A stretch of 64,000 bases of DNA from Acidimicrobiaceae bacterium (GTDB taxonomy: Bacteria; Actinomycetota; Acidimicrobiia; Acidimicrobiales; Palsa-688): assembly GCA_003166025.1 (NCBI GenBank), contig PMWT01000066.1, forward strand, positions 12,524 to 76,523. Reading direction: 5' to 3'. This document shows positions 19,481-31,176 of the stretch, piece after piece. The notes under the pieces are model-generated. The model saw nothing but the letters and a program-made list of their open reading frames with translations. It did no database searches and was not told where the DNA came from. The stretch's first letter is position 1, and each line of letters begins with the position of its first letter. The position numbers and the translations under genes were made by a program.

Positions 19481-20805
19481 TATCGGAGGAACCCTTCGTA
19501 GTTACGCAACATGAGCTGGCTGTCTACCTGCTGCATGGTCTGCAGGGCCACGCCGACGGCGATGAGCAGCGTTGTGCCGGCAAAGGGGTAGTTCTGGATG
19601 TTCCAGATGGCGAGGAAGATCGAAGGGAGCAAGGCCACCAGGGCCAGGAACAACGCCCCGGGGAGGGTGATCCGGTAGAGGATGTTCTGCAAGTGGCGCT
19701 CGGTGGGGTACCCGGGCCGGATGCCGGGGATGTAGCCGCCCTGTTTGCGTATGACCTCCGCCTGCTGGTGAGGGTCGAAGGTGATGCCGGCATAGAAGTA
19801 GGCGAACACCAAGATGAGGCCGCCGTACAAGAGCACGTAGACGATGTTGCTCGGCTGTGCCAGGTGGGTGCTGATCCATGTCTGGACGTCCTTGCCCCAG
19901 CCCGTGCTGGGGAAGACGTTGGATATGAGGATCGGGAAGTACAGGACGGAGGCGGCAAAGATGATGGGCACCACACCACCGGTGTTGAGCTTCATCGGGA
20001 TGTAGGTGCTTTGGCCGCCGTACATTCGGCGGCCTACGACTCTCTTAGCGAAGGTCACCGGTATCCGGCGTTGGCAAAGCTCGACGAACACGATCGCCAC
20101 CAGGAAGAACAGGGCCAACGCCACCAGGAACGTGAACTTGGGCCAACCAGCCGACTTGAGCAGGGCGTCGCCCTGGGTGGGCAGGCCGGAGATCACGTTG
20201 GTGAAGATGAGCACTGACATGCCCTGGCCGATCCCCCGCTGGGTGACGAGCTCGGCCAGCCACATGACGACCACGGTGCCGCCGGTCATCGTGAGCACGA
20301 TCAGCAGGACCCGGGGGACGGTGAAGTCCGGGATGAGGTCCACGTTGAGCGGCGTTCCCCCGATCAGTCCCCCGCCGCCGTTGTGGAAGGCGTAGGCGAG
20401 CCCCGTCGACTGCATGATGGCGAGGGCGATAGTCATGTACCGGGTGACCTGGGTGAGCTTGCGCTGGCCGCTCGGGCCCTCTTCCCGCCATTGTTCGAAC
20501 TTGGGGATGACCACCATCAGCAGCTGGATGATGATCGAGCTGGTGATGTAGGGCATGATCCCGAGGCCGAACACCGCCATCTTTGTCAGGGCGCCGCCCG
20601 AGAAAAGGTTGAGGTAGGCGATGACGCCGCCCTTGTTGGCCGCCGAGGCGAGCGACTGAACCGCATTGAAGTCGATCCCGGGGCAGATGATGTTGTCGCC
20701 CAGCCGGTAGACGGCGATGATGAACAGCGTGAAGATGATCTTGTTACGCAGGTCCCCGATCAGGAACGCGTTTTTCAAGTTCCGGATGCTGGTAGGTATT
20801 GGCAT
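19480..20805 (-). CDS. secY: Preprotein translocase subunit SecY
   Basis: SecY family; LRNKIIFTLFIIAVYRLGDNIICPGID...; conserved spc position. Confidence 0.96.
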   Translation of the reverse strand: MPIPTSIRNLKNAFLIGDLRNKIIFTLFIIAVYRLGDNIICPGIDFNAVQSLASAANKGGVIAYLNLFSGGALTKMAVFGLGIMPYITSSIIIQLLMVVIPKFEQWREEGPSGQRKLTQVTRYMTIALAIMQSTGLAYAFHNGGGGLIGGTPLNVDLIPDFTVPRVLLIVLTMTGGTVVVMWLAELVTQRGIGQGMSVLIFTNVISGLPTQGDALLKSAGWPKFTFLVALALFFLVAIVFVELCQRRIPVTFAKRVVGRRMYGGQSTYIPMKLNTGGVVPIIFAASVLYFPILISNVFPSTGWGKDVQTWISTHLAQPSNIVYVLLYGGLILVFAYFYAGITFDPHQQAEVIRKQGGYIPGIRPGYPTERHLQNILYRITLPGALFLALVALLPSIFLAIWNIQNYPFAGTTLLIAVGVALQTMQQVDSQLMLRNYEGFLR

Positions 20806-20897
20806 AGCGGCGGTCCCGAACTACTCCTGTGTCCCAGTGGGCTGTGCCCAAGCGTCCGCGGAAGTCATTCTCGGTCCCCAGTCCTAGCAGTTCCCGG

Positions 20898-21386
20898 CTA
20901 CCGACTGGTGAGCGCGTTGCCCCGGGCGGGCGGTCGGCCATGACCGAAAGGCGGCGGCAGGATCTCCACCGAACCGCCCGTGGCCTGGATGGCGGCCGCG
21001 GCCGAGGCCGAGAACGCGTGGGCGGAGACGTTGACATGCCGGGTGAGCTCCCCCCGGCCTAGGACCTTGACGAGGCCCTTCTTGGCCACGAGCCCAGCCT
21101 CGCGCAAGACTTCGGGATTGACCTCAGACGAACCGAGTTGCTCGATGGTCTCGAGGTTTACCACCACATACTCGACCCTGAAGGGGTTCTTGAAGCCCTT
21201 CAGCTTGGGTATGCGCTGGGTCAGGGGCAGCTGGCCGCCCTCGAAACCGGGTTTGCTCTGACCGCGGGCCTTGTCGCCCTTAGTACCGCGACCCGCCGTC
21301 TTGCCACCTTTGCCGGCGATGCCGCGCCCGACGCGTCGGCGCGGCCGGGACGAGCCCGGAGCGGGCTGAAGATCGTGGACTTTCAC
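20898..21386 (-). CDS. rplO: 50S ribosomal protein L15
   Basis: MKVHDLQPAPGS...GRGIAGKGGKTAGRGTKGDKAR. Confidence 0.96.
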   Translation of the reverse strand: MKVHDLQPAPGSSRPRRRVGRGIAGKGGKTAGRGTKGDKARGQSKPGFEGGQLPLTQRIPKLKGFKNPFRVEYVVVNLETIEQLGSSEVNPEVLREAGLVAKKGLVKVLGRGELTRHVNVSAHAFSASAAAAIQATGGSVEILPPPFGHGRPPARGNALTSR

Positions 21387-21616
21387 TTACGTGCCCCTTT
21401 ACGTCGTATGGTTCGCTCCGGTACCGCCCCTTCGTGGGGGGCAACCTCGACGAGGTGCGTCACCCGAGCCACCATTCCGCGAATTTCCGGGCGGTCCGGC
21501 AGGACCGCTGTCCGACCGATACGGCCAAGGCCGAGCGCGCGCAGCGTGCCACGGTGCTTGGGCGTGTTACCGATGCCCGACCGGACCTGCTTCACGTCGA
21601 TGTGGCCCTCGGCCAT
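21383..21616 (-). CDS. rpmD: 50S ribosomal protein L30
   Basis: IDVKQVRSGIGNTPKHRGTLRALGLGRIGRTAVLPDRPEIRGMVARVTHLV. Confidence 0.95.
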   Translation of the reverse strand: MAEGHIDVKQVRSGIGNTPKHRGTLRALGLGRIGRTAVLPDRPEIRGMVARVTHLVEVAPHEGAVPERTIRRKGARK

Positions 21617-22167
21617 CACGCCACCTCCGTGGGCATGTGCGCGGCCCGCTGGGCTTCGTTGTAGGCCCGCAGGACACCACTGGGAGTGATCTCCTCGGGG
21701 GACAGGCCGCGCCGACGCGCTATCTCGTCGGGGCGCATGAGCGCCCGCAGGCCGGCCATGGTCGCCTGGGCCACGTTGATGCTGTTGGACGACCCCAGCG
21801 ATTTGGCCACTACGTCGCGCACTCCGGCGAGCTCGAGGATGGGCCGCGCCGCACCTCCGGCTATGACCCCGGTACCGGGAGCGGCCGGCTTCAGCAGGAC
21901 TCGCCCGGCACCGGCCTCGCCTATGACGGGATGAGTTATGGTCGACCCGGCCAAGGGCACCCGGCAGAGGCTCTTCTTGGCCTCCTCGATCCCCTTTTGA
22001 ACGGCCAGGCCTGCCTCTTTGGCCTTTCCGTACCCCAGGCCGACGGTGCCGGCGCCATCCCCGATCACCATGAGAGCGGCGAAACTGAAGCGGCGGCCGC
22101 CCTTTACGACCTTGGCTACACGGTTGACCTTGATCGTTCGGTCCTGGTATTGCTGCTGCTCGGCCAT
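21616..22167 (-). CDS. rpsE: 30S ribosomal protein S5
   Basis: [40 protein letters not shown]. Confidence 0.97.
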   Translation of the reverse strand: MAEQQQYQDRTIKVNRVAKVVKGGRRFSFAALMVIGDGAGTVGLGYGKAKEAGLAVQKGIEEAKKSLCRVPLAGSTITHPVIGEAGAGRVLLKPAAPGTGVIAGGAARPILELAGVRDVVAKSLGSSNSINVAQATMAGLRALMRPDEIARRRGLSPEEITPSGVLRAYNEAQRAAHMPTEVA

Positions 22168-22172
22168 CTGCC

Positions 22173-22538
22173 CTAAAACTCCAGTCCGGATTCTCGAGCA
22201 GCGTCAGCCAGAGCGGCGACCCTGCCGTGGTACATGAAGCCGCCGCGGTCGAAAGCGACCTTGGTCACCCCGGCCGCTTTGGCTCTTTCTGCAACGAGCT
22301 TTCCTACGGCCGTCGCCGCGGCGCGGTTGCCGGTCGGGCCGGCGGCGCGTACAGGGGCCTCGAGCGACGATGCAGCCGCAAGGGTGCGCCCAGAGACATC
22401 ATCAATGACCTGGGCTACAACGTGCTGGTTGGAGCGGAAGACGGCGAGACGCGGGCGCGCCTCGGTGCCGTGTACCTTTTTGCGCACACGGAAGTGCCGC
22501 CGAGTACGAGCGCTCTGCTTGTCCTTTACGTTGCTCAT
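22173..22538 (-). CDS. rplR: 50S ribosomal protein L18
   Basis: L18 family; [27 protein letters not shown]. Confidence 0.96.
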   Translation of the reverse strand: MSNVKDKQSARTRRHFRVRKKVHGTEARPRLAVFRSNQHVVAQVIDDVSGRTLAAASSLEAPVRAAGPTGNRAAATAVGKLVAERAKAAGVTKVAFDRGGFMYHGRVAALADAARESGLEF

Positions 22539-22545
22539 ATGGTCC

Positions 22546-23085
22546 TCACTTCGCCGCCTTGCCGGCCTTGCGCCGGACCACTTCGCCTGCGTAACGCACG
22601 CCCTTGCCCTTGTAGGGCTCAGGCGGGCGGAGCTTGCGGATCTTGGCTGCCACTTCGCCCACGGCCTGCTTGTCGTTGCCGCGCACGGTTATGCGGGTGG
22701 CCGAGGGCGCCTCGAAGGTTATCCCCAAAGGAGCCTCCACCGTGATGGAATGGCTGTAGCCCAAGGCCAGTTCGAGGGTCGTAGGGCCCTTGGGCGTCAC
22801 CCGGTAACCGACCCCTACGATTTCCAGGTCCTTGGCAAAGCCATTGGTCACGCCCACGACCATGTTGCTGACGAGCGTGCGCGTAAGCCCGTGCAGGGAC
22901 CGACTGCGCCGTTCGTCGTCGGGGCGCTCAACCACGAGCTCCTCGCCCTCTTGGCGCACGGTTATTTCCCCGGCCACCTCGTGGCTGAGAGAACCGCGCG
23001 GTCCGCTGACGGTGACGGAGCGGCCCTCGAGGGCCACCTTGACACCGGAGGGGACCGGCACTGGGGTCCTACCTATACGAGACAC
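22546..23085 (-). CDS. rplF: 50S ribosomal protein L6
   Basis: [47 protein letters not shown]. Confidence 0.97.
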   Translation of the reverse strand: MSRIGRTPVPVPSGVKVALEGRSVTVSGPRGSLSHEVAGEITVRQEGEELVVERPDDERRSRSLHGLTRTLVSNMVVGVTNGFAKDLEIVGVGYRVTPKGPTTLELALGYSHSITVEAPLGITFEAPSATRITVRGNDKQAVGEVAAKIRKLRPPEPYKGKGVRYAGEVVRRKAGKAAK

Positions 23086-23116
23086 GGGATGCTCCTCGAC
23101 TCAATCAGAACCATCA

Positions 23117-23521
23117 TCACCAGACGAAACAGAGGATCTCGCCACCGACCCGGCGCTTGCGCGCCTCGCGGTCGGTCATGAGCCCCTGGCTGGTGGACAA
23201 AACAGCAACGCCGAGCCCGCCGAACACCCGGGGCAACTTGTCGGCCCCGGTGTAGACGCGCAGGCCGGGCTTGGACACGCGCCGTAGCCCCGAGATGGTG
23301 CGAGTGCGGTCGGAGGCGTACTTCATCGTCACTTCGAGGAACCGCCCCGGCCGCTTGTCATCGCTCACGACCTTGAAGTCCGAAATATAGCCCTCCCGCA
23401 GGAGGATGGCGGCAAGCGCCTCCTTCAGCTTGGAAGAAGGCATCCGAGTCGTGTCATGGTGGGCCACGTTCGCATTGCGCAACCTGGTCAACATGTCGGC
23501 GACGGGGTCAGTCATCGTCAT
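23117..23521 (-). CDS. rpsH: 30S ribosomal protein S8
   Basis: [19 protein letters not shown]...[26 protein letters not shown]. Confidence 0.97.
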   Translation of the reverse strand: MTMTDPVADMLTRLRNANVAHHDTTRMPSSKLKEALAAILLREGYISDFKVVSDDKRPGRFLEVTMKYASDRTRTISGLRRVSKPGLRVYTGADKLPRVFGGLGVAVLSTSQGLMTDREARKRRVGGEILCFVW

Positions 23522-23532
23522 GGCGCAGCCTC

Positions 23533-23718
23533 CTACCAGCTCGACTTGGTGACGCCTGGGATCTCGCCGGCGTGGACGAGCTCACGCAGGCAGATACGGC
23601 AGAGCCCGAACTTGCGCAGCACGGAATGCGGCCTCCCGCATCGCCGGCACCGCGTATAAGCCCTGACCTTGAACTTGGGTTTGCGCTGCGACTTTATTAC
23701 CAAAGCCTTTTTGGCCAT
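23533..23718 (-). CDS. rpsN: 30S ribosomal protein S14 type Z
   Basis: [38 protein letters not shown] with two CxxC. Confidence 0.96.
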   Translation of the reverse strand: MAKKALVIKSQRKPKFKVRAYTRCRRCGRPHSVLRKFGLCRICLRELVHAGEIPGVTKSSW

Positions 23719-23769
23719 GTCGTCCTTGCTCCTAAGCCTGGCTCAGGACTGGTTCGAGAGGGGAACACA

Positions 23770-24530
<761 letters not shown>

Positions 24531-24531
<1 letters not shown>

Positions 24532-24836
24532 CAGAGACCCTCGCCGCAACGAACACAAACCCGGCTCTTGGAACCTTCGGTGACGCGGTACGCCACACGC
24601 GTGGGCGTGTGCTCCTTCGGGCAGACCAAAGCGACGGTGGAAACCGGCACAGCCAGGTCCTTTTCGATGATACCGGCGCGCTTGCGCACCTGGGTCGTGC
24701 GCTGGTGGCGCTTTACACGGTGTACGCCCTCGACGATGATGCGTCCTTCCTTGGGCAGGGCCCGGACGACCTCGCCGCGGCGGCCCTTGTCCTTGCCGGA
24801 CAGCACGACCACGTTGTCACCCTTGCGGATCTTCAT
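24531..24836 (-). CDS. rplX: 50S ribosomal protein L24
   Basis: [44 protein letters not shown]. Confidence 0.96.
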
Positions 24837-24839
24837 TCT

Positions 24840-25208
24840 CTACAACACCTCCGGAGCGAGCGAGACGATGCGCATGAAGCGCTTGTCCCTCAGCTCTCTG
24901 CCCACGGGCCCGAATATGCGCGTGCCCCGAGGCTGCAACTGGTCATTTATGAGAACTGCAGCGTTCTCGTCGAAACGGATGTAGCTGCCGTCCGGGCGCC
25001 GCTTTTCCTTCCTTGTCCGCACGACGACGCACTTGACGACGTCGCCCTTCTTCACGTTCGCACCGGGAATGGCGTCCTTGACGGTGGCGACGAAAATATC
25101 CCCTATGGACGCGTAGCGCCGACGGGACCCTCCGAGCACCTTGATGCAAAGGACTTCACGGGCGCCGGAGTTGTCGGCGATGCGCAAACGGCTTTCTTGC
25201 TGGATCAT
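24840..25208 (-). CDS. rplN: 50S ribosomal protein L14
   Basis: [37 protein letters not shown]. Confidence 0.97.
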   Translation of the reverse strand: MIQQESRLRIADNSGAREVLCIKVLGGSRRRYASIGDIFVATVKDAIPGANVKKGDVVKCVVVRTRKEKRRPDGSYIRFDENAAVLINDQLQPRGTRIFGPVGRELRDKRFMRIVSLAPEVL

Positions 25209-25218
25209 GTCCGGCCCC

Positions 25219-25689
25219 CTATCGCGCCCGCTCGAGAACTTGCTCGACGCGCCAACGCTTCAGTTTGGACATGGGACGCGTCTCGGTCAGGCGCACGCGG
25301 TCGCCGACCTTGACGTCGTTGGCCTCGTCGTGGGCGTAGAGGCGCTTCGTGCGCTGCACCGTCTTGGCGTAACGGGCGTGCCGCACCCGTTCGACGACAA
25401 CGACGATCACTGTCTTGTCCATAGCGTTCGAGGCGACAATCCCCTCGCGCACCTTGCGCCGTCCCGAGCGGGGCTCAGTCTCCGGGGCCGCTTGGCCCGG
25501 CCGGGCCTGGCCCGTGGGCGATGGCAGCTTGGGCGCGGTCGCAGCCTTCTGCTCGGCCACCGCGGGCGCCTTCACCGTGTCGGCAGGCGCCGACTCGGCC
25601 GACGCGTCCTCGACCGGCGCGCCCTCGACCGGCGCGCCCTCGGCCGGGGCCAGTTCTTCGGCTCCGCCGTCAGGGCTGGTATCAGCCAT
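25219..25689 (-). CDS. rpsQ: 30S ribosomal protein S17 with acidic Ala/Pro/Glu-rich N-terminal extension
   Basis: S17 core [42 protein letters not shown] preceded by about 75 aa A/P/E-rich region. Confidence 0.93.
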   Translation of the reverse strand: MADTSPDGGAEELAPAEGAPVEGAPVEDASAESAPADTVKAPAVAEQKAATAPKLPSPTGQARPGQAAPETEPRSGRRKVREGIVASNAMDKTVIVVVVERVRHARYAKTVQRTKRLYAHDEANDVKVGDRVRLTETRPMSKLKRWRVEQVLERAR

Positions 25690-25958
25690 CAGCGTGCCAC
25701 CTTTCTCTTGTCGGCTCTCTTGTCGGCCTTCTTGCCCGCCCCGGAGGCAGCTACCGCTCGGGGGGCACCCGCTTTGCGCTCTGCCTGCAAGGTGAGAGCA
25801 CGAGCCACCTCGCGGCGGACCTGGCCCATGCGCGCCGAATTGTCCTGCTTGCCCATGGCCAGCTGAAAACGCAGGTTGAACAGCTCTTCCTTAGCTTCGC
25901 CGAGCCGTTGCGACAACTCGTCGTCGTTCAATTGCCGAAGTTCGGAGGGGAGGCTCAT
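25689..25958 (-). CDS. rpmC: 50S ribosomal protein L29
   Basis: LRQLNDDELSQRLGEAKEELFNLRFQLAMGKQDNSARMGQVRREVAR. Confidence 0.94.
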   Translation of the reverse strand: MSLPSELRQLNDDELSQRLGEAKEELFNLRFQLAMGKQDNSARMGQVRREVARALTLQAERKAGAPRAVAASGAGKKADKRADKRKVAR

Positions 25959-26387
25959 TTACACCTCAACTTCTTCTTGACGGGCCCGGGTGACAAAGCG
26001 GGCCTTTATGGGCAGCTTCTGGATGGCGCGTTCCATGGCCGAACGGGCTAGCGCCTCGTTCACACCGGCCAGTTCGAACATGACCCGCCCCGGCTTTACC
26101 ACCGCGACCCAGAACTCGGGGTTGCCCTTGCCCGAACCCATACGAGTCTCGGCCGGCTTGACCGTGACAGGCTTGTCCGGGAACAAACGGATCCACACTT
26201 TGCCGCCACGACGCACGTGGCGGGTCATGGCGATACGAGCGGCCTCTATCTGACGGGCGGAAATCCAGCCGCACTCCAGGGCCTGGATCCCATAATCGCC
26301 GAAGGTGATCTCGGTCCCACCCTTGGACAGGCCCCCCATACGGCCACGTTGCTGTTTGCGGTGCTTTACCTTGCGAGGCATCAACAT
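25959..26387 (-). CDS. rplP: 50S ribosomal protein L16
   Basis: [38 protein letters not shown]. Confidence 0.97.
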   Translation of the reverse strand: MLMPRKVKHRKQQRGRMGGLSKGGTEITFGDYGIQALECGWISARQIEAARIAMTRHVRRGGKVWIRLFPDKPVTVKPAETRMGSGKGNPEFWVAVVKPGRVMFELAGVNEALARSAMERAIQKLPIKARFVTRARQEEVEV

Positions 26388-26392
26388 GGCGG

Positions 26393-27322
26393 CTAATCCC
26401 TCGGGAAATGGGGGGTCTCGTGGTGGTCGCCGCGGGTACGGCGCTCGATCTCTTCTTCTTCTTGCAGCAGCCTCTCCAGCTCGGGGTCCACCGGGACGAT
26501 CTCGAGCTCAGCCACCGCGGCCGGCTCCTTGTCGGCCACGACCACGGGGGCGGGAGTGGCACCGGGCTCGCCCATCTCGGGACGTCGGCGCCCCCCACCC
26601 GCGGTCACGACGCGGCGAGGACCGCCCAGGCCCGAGGCTTCGCCCACCGCCATGGCCGCCTCGCGGCTGATCTTGTCCTCGGTCGAGACCTTGTAGGGCA
26701 GGATGTCGCCCTTGTAAATCCAGACCTTCACGCCGATACGGCCGTAGGTCGTCTTGGCTTCTCGGAACCCGTAGTCGATGTCGGCACGCAGCGTGTGCAA
26801 GGGCACACGCCCCTCGCGGTAGGACTCACGCCGCGACATTTCGGCCCCACCCAGGCGGCCTGAACACTGCACCCGCACGCCCAAGGCGCCCGCTTTTTGC
26901 ACCGTCTGAACAGTGCGCTTCATGGCGCGCCGGAAACTGACGCGCCCGGCCAACTGGTCGGCGATCCCCTGGGCCATGAGAGCAGCGTCCAGTTCGGGCT
27001 GCTTTATTTCCTGGATGTTGAGTTGCACCTTCGGGTTCTTGGTTATCTCGGCCAGCTTCGTGCGCAGACGGTCCGCCTCCGCCCCGCGCCGTCCGATGAC
27101 TATCCCGGGCCGGGCCGTGTGGACGTCGATACGCAGGCGGTCGCGCGTGCGCTCGATCTCGACCCGGCTGACGGCGGCGCGCTCCAGTTCCTTGTTGAGG
27201 TAGTCCCTGATGTGGATGTCCTCGATCAAATAGTTCTGGTAATCGCGGTCCGTGAACCATCTCGACTTCCAGTCGGTGGTATTGCCCAGGCGGAAACCGT
27301 ACGGGTTGACCTTCTGGCCCAT
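26393..27322 (-). CDS. rpsC: 30S ribosomal protein S3 with extended C-terminus
   Basis: [25 protein letters not shown] domain [13 protein letters not shown]. Confidence 0.96.
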   Translation of the reverse strand: MGQKVNPYGFRLGNTTDWKSRWFTDRDYQNYLIEDIHIRDYLNKELERAAVSRVEIERTRDRLRIDVHTARPGIVIGRRGAEADRLRTKLAEITKNPKVQLNIQEIKQPELDAALMAQGIADQLAGRVSFRRAMKRTVQTVQKAGALGVRVQCSGRLGGAEMSRRESYREGRVPLHTLRADIDYGFREAKTTYGRIGVKVWIYKGDILPYKVSTEDKISREAAMAVGEASGLGGPRRVVTAGGGRRRPEMGEPGATPAPVVVADKEPAAVAELEIVPVDPELERLLQEEEEIERRTRGDHHETPHFPRD

Positions 27323-28104
27323 TAGCTGTCCTTCTCTTCGTCGCCGTCGGTCTCGGCTTGTGCCTCGGGAGGCTCTGGGGCTGGCGCAACCTCTGTTTCG
27401 GCGACCACAGGTTCTTCGGTCCCGCTCGCGCCCGCCGTCTCGGTGGTCTCAGCCGTCTCGGTGGTCTCAGCCGTCTCAGTCGCGTCGGTCGTCTCAGTCG
27501 CGTCGGTGGACTCGAGCTCTTCGGTCGTCCCCAGGGTGCTCGCGGTTTCGGTCGTCTCAGCCGTGCCTTCGCCCTCGGTGGTCTCCGCCTCAGGAGCGGG
27601 GGAGGCCTCGGGGTGCCGGCGTTCTCTCCGGCTGGCACCTTCAGTCGTCTCGGCCCGGGCCTGGCGCGTAGCCTCGACCCGGCGTGCGCGCATGGCCAGG
27701 TTCTCGGCTCGCCTGCGAGCCTGGAGGCGGGCCAGCCGAGCTTCGGGCAGCCGGCTGACGATCACCGTGATATGGGCGGACCGCTTGCGGATCCGGGCCG
27801 CCCGGCCTCGCGCCCGGGGCCGCCAACGCTTGGCGGTCGGGCCCTCGTCTACATAACAGGCGGACACGAACAGCTCTTCGGGGTCGAGGCCGTCGTTATT
27901 CGCGGCGTTGGCCACCGCTGACGCCAGCAGCTTGCCCACGATGGACGCGGCATCCCTTTCGACAAACCGGAGCAGGTCGGCGGCTTCGTGGACCGGCTTG
28001 CCACGAATAGCGTCAACGACCTCGCGCAACTTGTACGGGCTCACCAGGCAGTGGCGTAGCACCGCTCGTGTACCCTCACGCTCGTTGGTCTTGGGGCCTG
28101 GCAT
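27322..28104 (-). CDS. rplV: 50S ribosomal protein L22 with long acidic Thr/Glu-rich C-terminal tail
   Basis: [27 protein letters not shown]...[26 protein letters not shown], then about 110 aa T/E/A tail; start trimmed to 28104. Confidence 0.93.
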   Translation of the reverse strand: MPGPKTNEREGTRAVLRHCLVSPYKLREVVDAIRGKPVHEAADLLRFVERDAASIVGKLLASAVANAANNDGLDPEELFVSACYVDEGPTAKRWRPRARGRAARIRKRSAHITVIVSRLPEARLARLQARRRAENLAMRARRVEATRQARAETTEGASRRERRHPEASPAPEAETTEGEGTAETTETASTLGTTEELESTDATETTDATETAETTETAETTETAGASGTEEPVVAETEVAPAPEPPEAQAETDGDEEKDS

Positions 28105-28382
28105 CAGCGCTTCGCCTGCCGCTCCTGGCCGGCGTGGTAGCGGAAAGTCCGCGTGGGAGCGAACTCGCCCAGCTTGTGGCCCACCATCGACTCGGTCACG
28201 TACACGGGGACATGCTTGCGGCCGTCGTGGACGGCAATGGTGTGGCCCACCATGTCGGGGATGATCGTCGACCGCCGAGACCAGGTCTTGATGACCCTCT
28301 TCTCGTTGCGGCTGTTGAGGTCGTCCACCTTTCGCAGCAGGTGGCCGTCCACAAACGGGCCCTTCTTGAGACTGCGCGGCAT
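28104..28382 (-). CDS. rpsS: 30S ribosomal protein S19
   Basis: [23 protein letters not shown]. Confidence 0.97.
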   Translation of the reverse strand: MPRSLKKGPFVDGHLLRKVDDLNSRNEKRVIKTWSRRSTIIPDMVGHTIAVHDGRKHVPVYVTESMVGHKLGEFAPTRTFRYHAGQERQAKR

Positions 28383-28385
28383 TCG

Positions 28386-29219
28386 TTACCTCCTGGCGCC
28401 GCGCCCACGGCGGCGGCGGATGATCAAGCGGTCTGAAGGCCGGTGGGAGTGGCGCGTGCGGCCCTCGGGCTGGCCCCAGGGGGAAACGGGGTGCCGTCCG
28501 CCCGAAGACTTGCCTTCGCCGCCGCCTAGCGGGTGGTCCACCGGGTTCATGGCTACACCACGGCTCTGGGGCCGGACGCCCTTCCAACGGTTACGGCCCG
28601 CCTTACCGATCTTTATGAGCTCAGCCTCGGCGTTGCCAACCTCGCCGATGGTCGCCCGGCAATCGATGGGCACCCGCCGCATCTCAGTCGAGGGGAGCCT
28701 CAGTGTGGCGAAGTCTCCTTCTTTGGCCACCAGCTGGATGCTGGACCCGGCACTGCGGCCAAGCTTGCCGCCACCACCCGGCTTCAGCTCGATGTTGTGC
28801 AGGACCGACCCCACCGGGATGAAGCGCATAGGCATGGCATTGCCGACCCGGATTTCGGCCCCCTGCCCGCTGCGCAGCACGTCCCCTACCGCCAGGCGGG
28901 CAGGCGCCAAAATATAGCGCTTCTCGCCATCGTGGTAGTGCAGCAGGGCGATGCGGGCGTTGCGGTTGGGGTCGTACTCGATCGAGGCGACCGTCGCCGG
29001 GACGCCGTCCTTGGTGCGCTTAAAGTCGACGATGCGGTACTGGCGTTTGTGGCCGCTGCCCCGGTGACGGGCCGTTTTACGCCCGTAGGAGTTGCGCCCG
29101 CCGGTCCCCGGCTTGGGGACTGTCAACGACCGTTCGGGACGGTCCGTCGTGAGCTCGGTGAAGGCCGAAACGGTCTGGAACCGTCTACCGGCGCTGGTCG
29201 GTTTGCGGGAACGAAGCAT
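28386..29219 (-). CDS. rplB: 50S ribosomal protein L2
   Basis: [33 protein letters not shown]...[17 protein letters not shown]. Confidence 0.97.
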   Translation of the reverse strand: MLRSRKPTSAGRRFQTVSAFTELTTDRPERSLTVPKPGTGGRNSYGRKTARHRGSGHKRQYRIVDFKRTKDGVPATVASIEYDPNRNARIALLHYHDGEKRYILAPARLAVGDVLRSGQGAEIRVGNAMPMRFIPVGSVLHNIELKPGGGGKLGRSAGSSIQLVAKEGDFATLRLPSTEMRRVPIDCRATIGEVGNAEAELIKIGKAGRNRWKGVRPQSRGVAMNPVDHPLGGGEGKSSGGRHPVSPWGQPEGRTRHSHRPSDRLIIRRRRGRGARR

Positions 29220-29227
29220 CAGTACCC

Positions 29228-29521
29228 TCAGCTCGTCTCGAACAATGCGATCGACTGCCCGGCCGCCAGCGTCACTATCGCCCGCTTGGTGTCCGGCCGC
29301 TTCCCGAATGTCGCTTGCTTGCGGTTGCGCTTGCGCTTGCCGGGCCGGTTGAGGGTGTTGACGTTGATGACCTTGACATTGAAGACCCGCTCTACGGCGC
29401 GGCGGATCTCAATCTTGTTGGTTTCGGGGGCTACCACGAAGATATAGACGCCCTTCTCGCTCAGCGAGTAGGACTTCTCGGACACCACGGGTCGTAAGAG
29501 CACGTCACGGGGATCGTCCAT
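29228..29521 (-). CDS. rplW: 50S ribosomal protein L23
   Basis: [39 protein letters not shown]. Confidence 0.96.
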   Translation of the reverse strand: MDDPRDVLLRPVVSEKSYSLSEKGVYIFVVAPETNKIEIRRAVERVFNVKVINVNTLNRPGKRKRNRKQATFGKRPDTKRAIVTLAAGQSIALFETS

Positions 29522-30348
29522 CAGGCTTCTTCCTCCGTACCCGGCGCGAGCGCCGTCTCTTGTGCCGTACCGGCCCCAGCGGCCTCGTCGTCGGTGGCAT
29601 CGTCGTCGGTGGCCTCCGCCGTGGCTACCTGGGCCTCGGGCTCAACGGGACGGCCGGCCGGCGCCTGTTTCAGGGTGAGCGCTACCGCCTCGGCCCAAGA
29701 ACTGTCCCCGGGGAGGGTCTGGCGGGTGAAGATCAGCGAGTCGCTGCAGAGGACGTCGTAGGCGGCCAGCTCGCCGGAGAGGACGATGTCGACCTCGGAG
29801 AGGTTGCGGAAGGACTTAAAGGCCCGCTCGTCGCCTCGGGACAGGACGACCATCGCCTTACCCGTGATACCAAGGGCCTCCAGGGCGGCCCGGGCCGCCT
29901 TGGTGCTCGGCAGGTCGAAGTCCCAGCCTTCGACCACGAAGACCTGGCCGGCGCCGGCACGGTCGGACAGGGCTCCCCGTAGGGCCTGCTGGACCATCTT
30001 GCGCGGTGTCCGTTGCCGGTAGCTGCGCGGTTTGGGGCCCAGAGCCACGCCGCCACCGGCAAAGTGCGGTGCGCGGGTGCTCCCCTGGCGGGCACGGCCA
30101 GTGCCCTTCTGCTTGTAGGGCTTGGCGCCGCCCCCGGAAACCTCGGCCCTGGTCTTGGTGCTCTGGGTCCCGGACCGGGCTGCGGCCAGCTGGGCGGTGA
30201 CGACCTGGTGCATGAGCGGGATGTTGGGCTGCACTCCGAAGACCTCGGGGTCGAGGGTGACCGTGGCCGTCACGGTGCCGTCCTGAGACCGGACGTCGAG
30301 GGAAGTCGGGACCGACGGGGTCGGGGCCGACTTAGGGCCCGGGGTCAT
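29521..30348 (-). CDS. rplD: 50S ribosomal protein L4 with acidic C-terminal extension
   Basis: [45 protein letters not shown]; tail [31 protein letters not shown]; start trimmed. Confidence 0.95.
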   Translation of the reverse strand: MTPGPKSAPTPSVPTSLDVRSQDGTVTATVTLDPEVFGVQPNIPLMHQVVTAQLAAARSGTQSTKTRAEVSGGGAKPYKQKGTGRARQGSTRAPHFAGGGVALGPKPRSYRQRTPRKMVQQALRGALSDRAGAGQVFVVEGWDFDLPSTKAARAALEALGITGKAMVVLSRGDERAFKSFRNLSEVDIVLSGELAAYDVLCSDSLIFTRQTLPGDSSWAEAVALTLKQAPAGRPVEPEAQVATAEATDDDATDDEAAGAGTAQETALAPGTEEEA

Positions 30349-30998
30349 TTGGCCCCCTTCACTGCGTCCCGGATGAGAACGAGGCCACCGCGAGGCCCGG
30401 GGACGGCGCCCTTCAGGAGCAGGAGGCTGCGCTCGGCGTCGGCCGAGACGACCTCGAGGTTGAGGGTCGTCACCCGGTCGTTGCCAAGCCGCCCCGCCAT
30501 CCGAGTGCCCTTGAAAACCCGAGCGGGGGTGGCACACGCGCCTACCGAGCCCGGTGCCCGGTGGTGCTTGTGGTTGCCGTGGCTGGCGCCTTGGCCCTTG
30601 AAGTTGTGCCGTTCCATGGCACCGGCGAAGCCGCGTCCCTTGCTCGTCGCCGTGACGTCGACCTTGTCGCCGGCGTTATAAATGTCAACGCCGAGCTCCT
30701 GGCCGACCTCGTAGGACGAAGCGTCCTCGACCCGCAGCTCGACCAGCGCCCGGCCGGGGTCGACCTTGGCCTTGGCGTAGTGCCCGCCGAGGGGCTTGTT
30801 GACGGTACTCGGCCGGCGCGCGCCATAGGTCACCTGTAGGGCGGCGTAGCCGTCGGCGCCAGGTGTTTTCACCTGGACGACGCGGACGGGCGACACCCGT
30901 ACGACAGTGACCGCGACGGAGCGCTGGCTCTCGTCCCAGATCTGGGTCATGCCGACTTTCTCGCCGACAATCGCTCTTTTGGGGGCCTTCGCGGGCAT
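30345..30998 (-). CDS. rplC: 50S ribosomal protein L3
   Basis: [26 protein letters not shown]...[16 protein letters not shown]. Confidence 0.96.
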   Translation of the reverse strand: MPAKAPKRAIVGEKVGMTQIWDESQRSVAVTVVRVSPVRVVQVKTPGADGYAALQVTYGARRPSTVNKPLGGHYAKAKVDPGRALVELRVEDASSYEVGQELGVDIYNAGDKVDVTATSKGRGFAGAMERHNFKGQGASHGNHKHHRAPGSVGACATPARVFKGTRMAGRLGNDRVTTLNLEVVSADAERSLLLLKGAVPGPRGGLVLIRDAVKGAK

Positions 30999-31128
30999 CC
31001 TGGGTCCTCTTATACGCGGGACGCTCCGCTCGGGGGTTCCCGGGCGGAGCTCGTTTCACGTTGTGCCACGGCGTCCCCGCTGTCAGCGACAGACGGGCGA
31101 CCATGAACGTCGGTTAGACGGCCTCGCC

Positions 31129-31156
31129 AGTATAGCCAGCGGCGCACCCTGTGCAA
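31129..31156 (-). promoter_or_regulatory. Candidate sigma70-type promoter of the rplC-led superoperon
   Basis: On minus strand TTGCAC (31156-31151), 16-nt spacer, TATACT (31134-31129), about 130 nt upstream of rplC. Confidence 0.4.
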
Positions 31157-31176
31157 ACCGCGGCTGCCCTTTCCGC

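Noticed and set aside
27430-27520. Repeat array considered as CRISPR or intergenic repeat
   Set aside because: Imperfect short units without spacers, in frame with the L22 tail; a coding low-complexity repeat.
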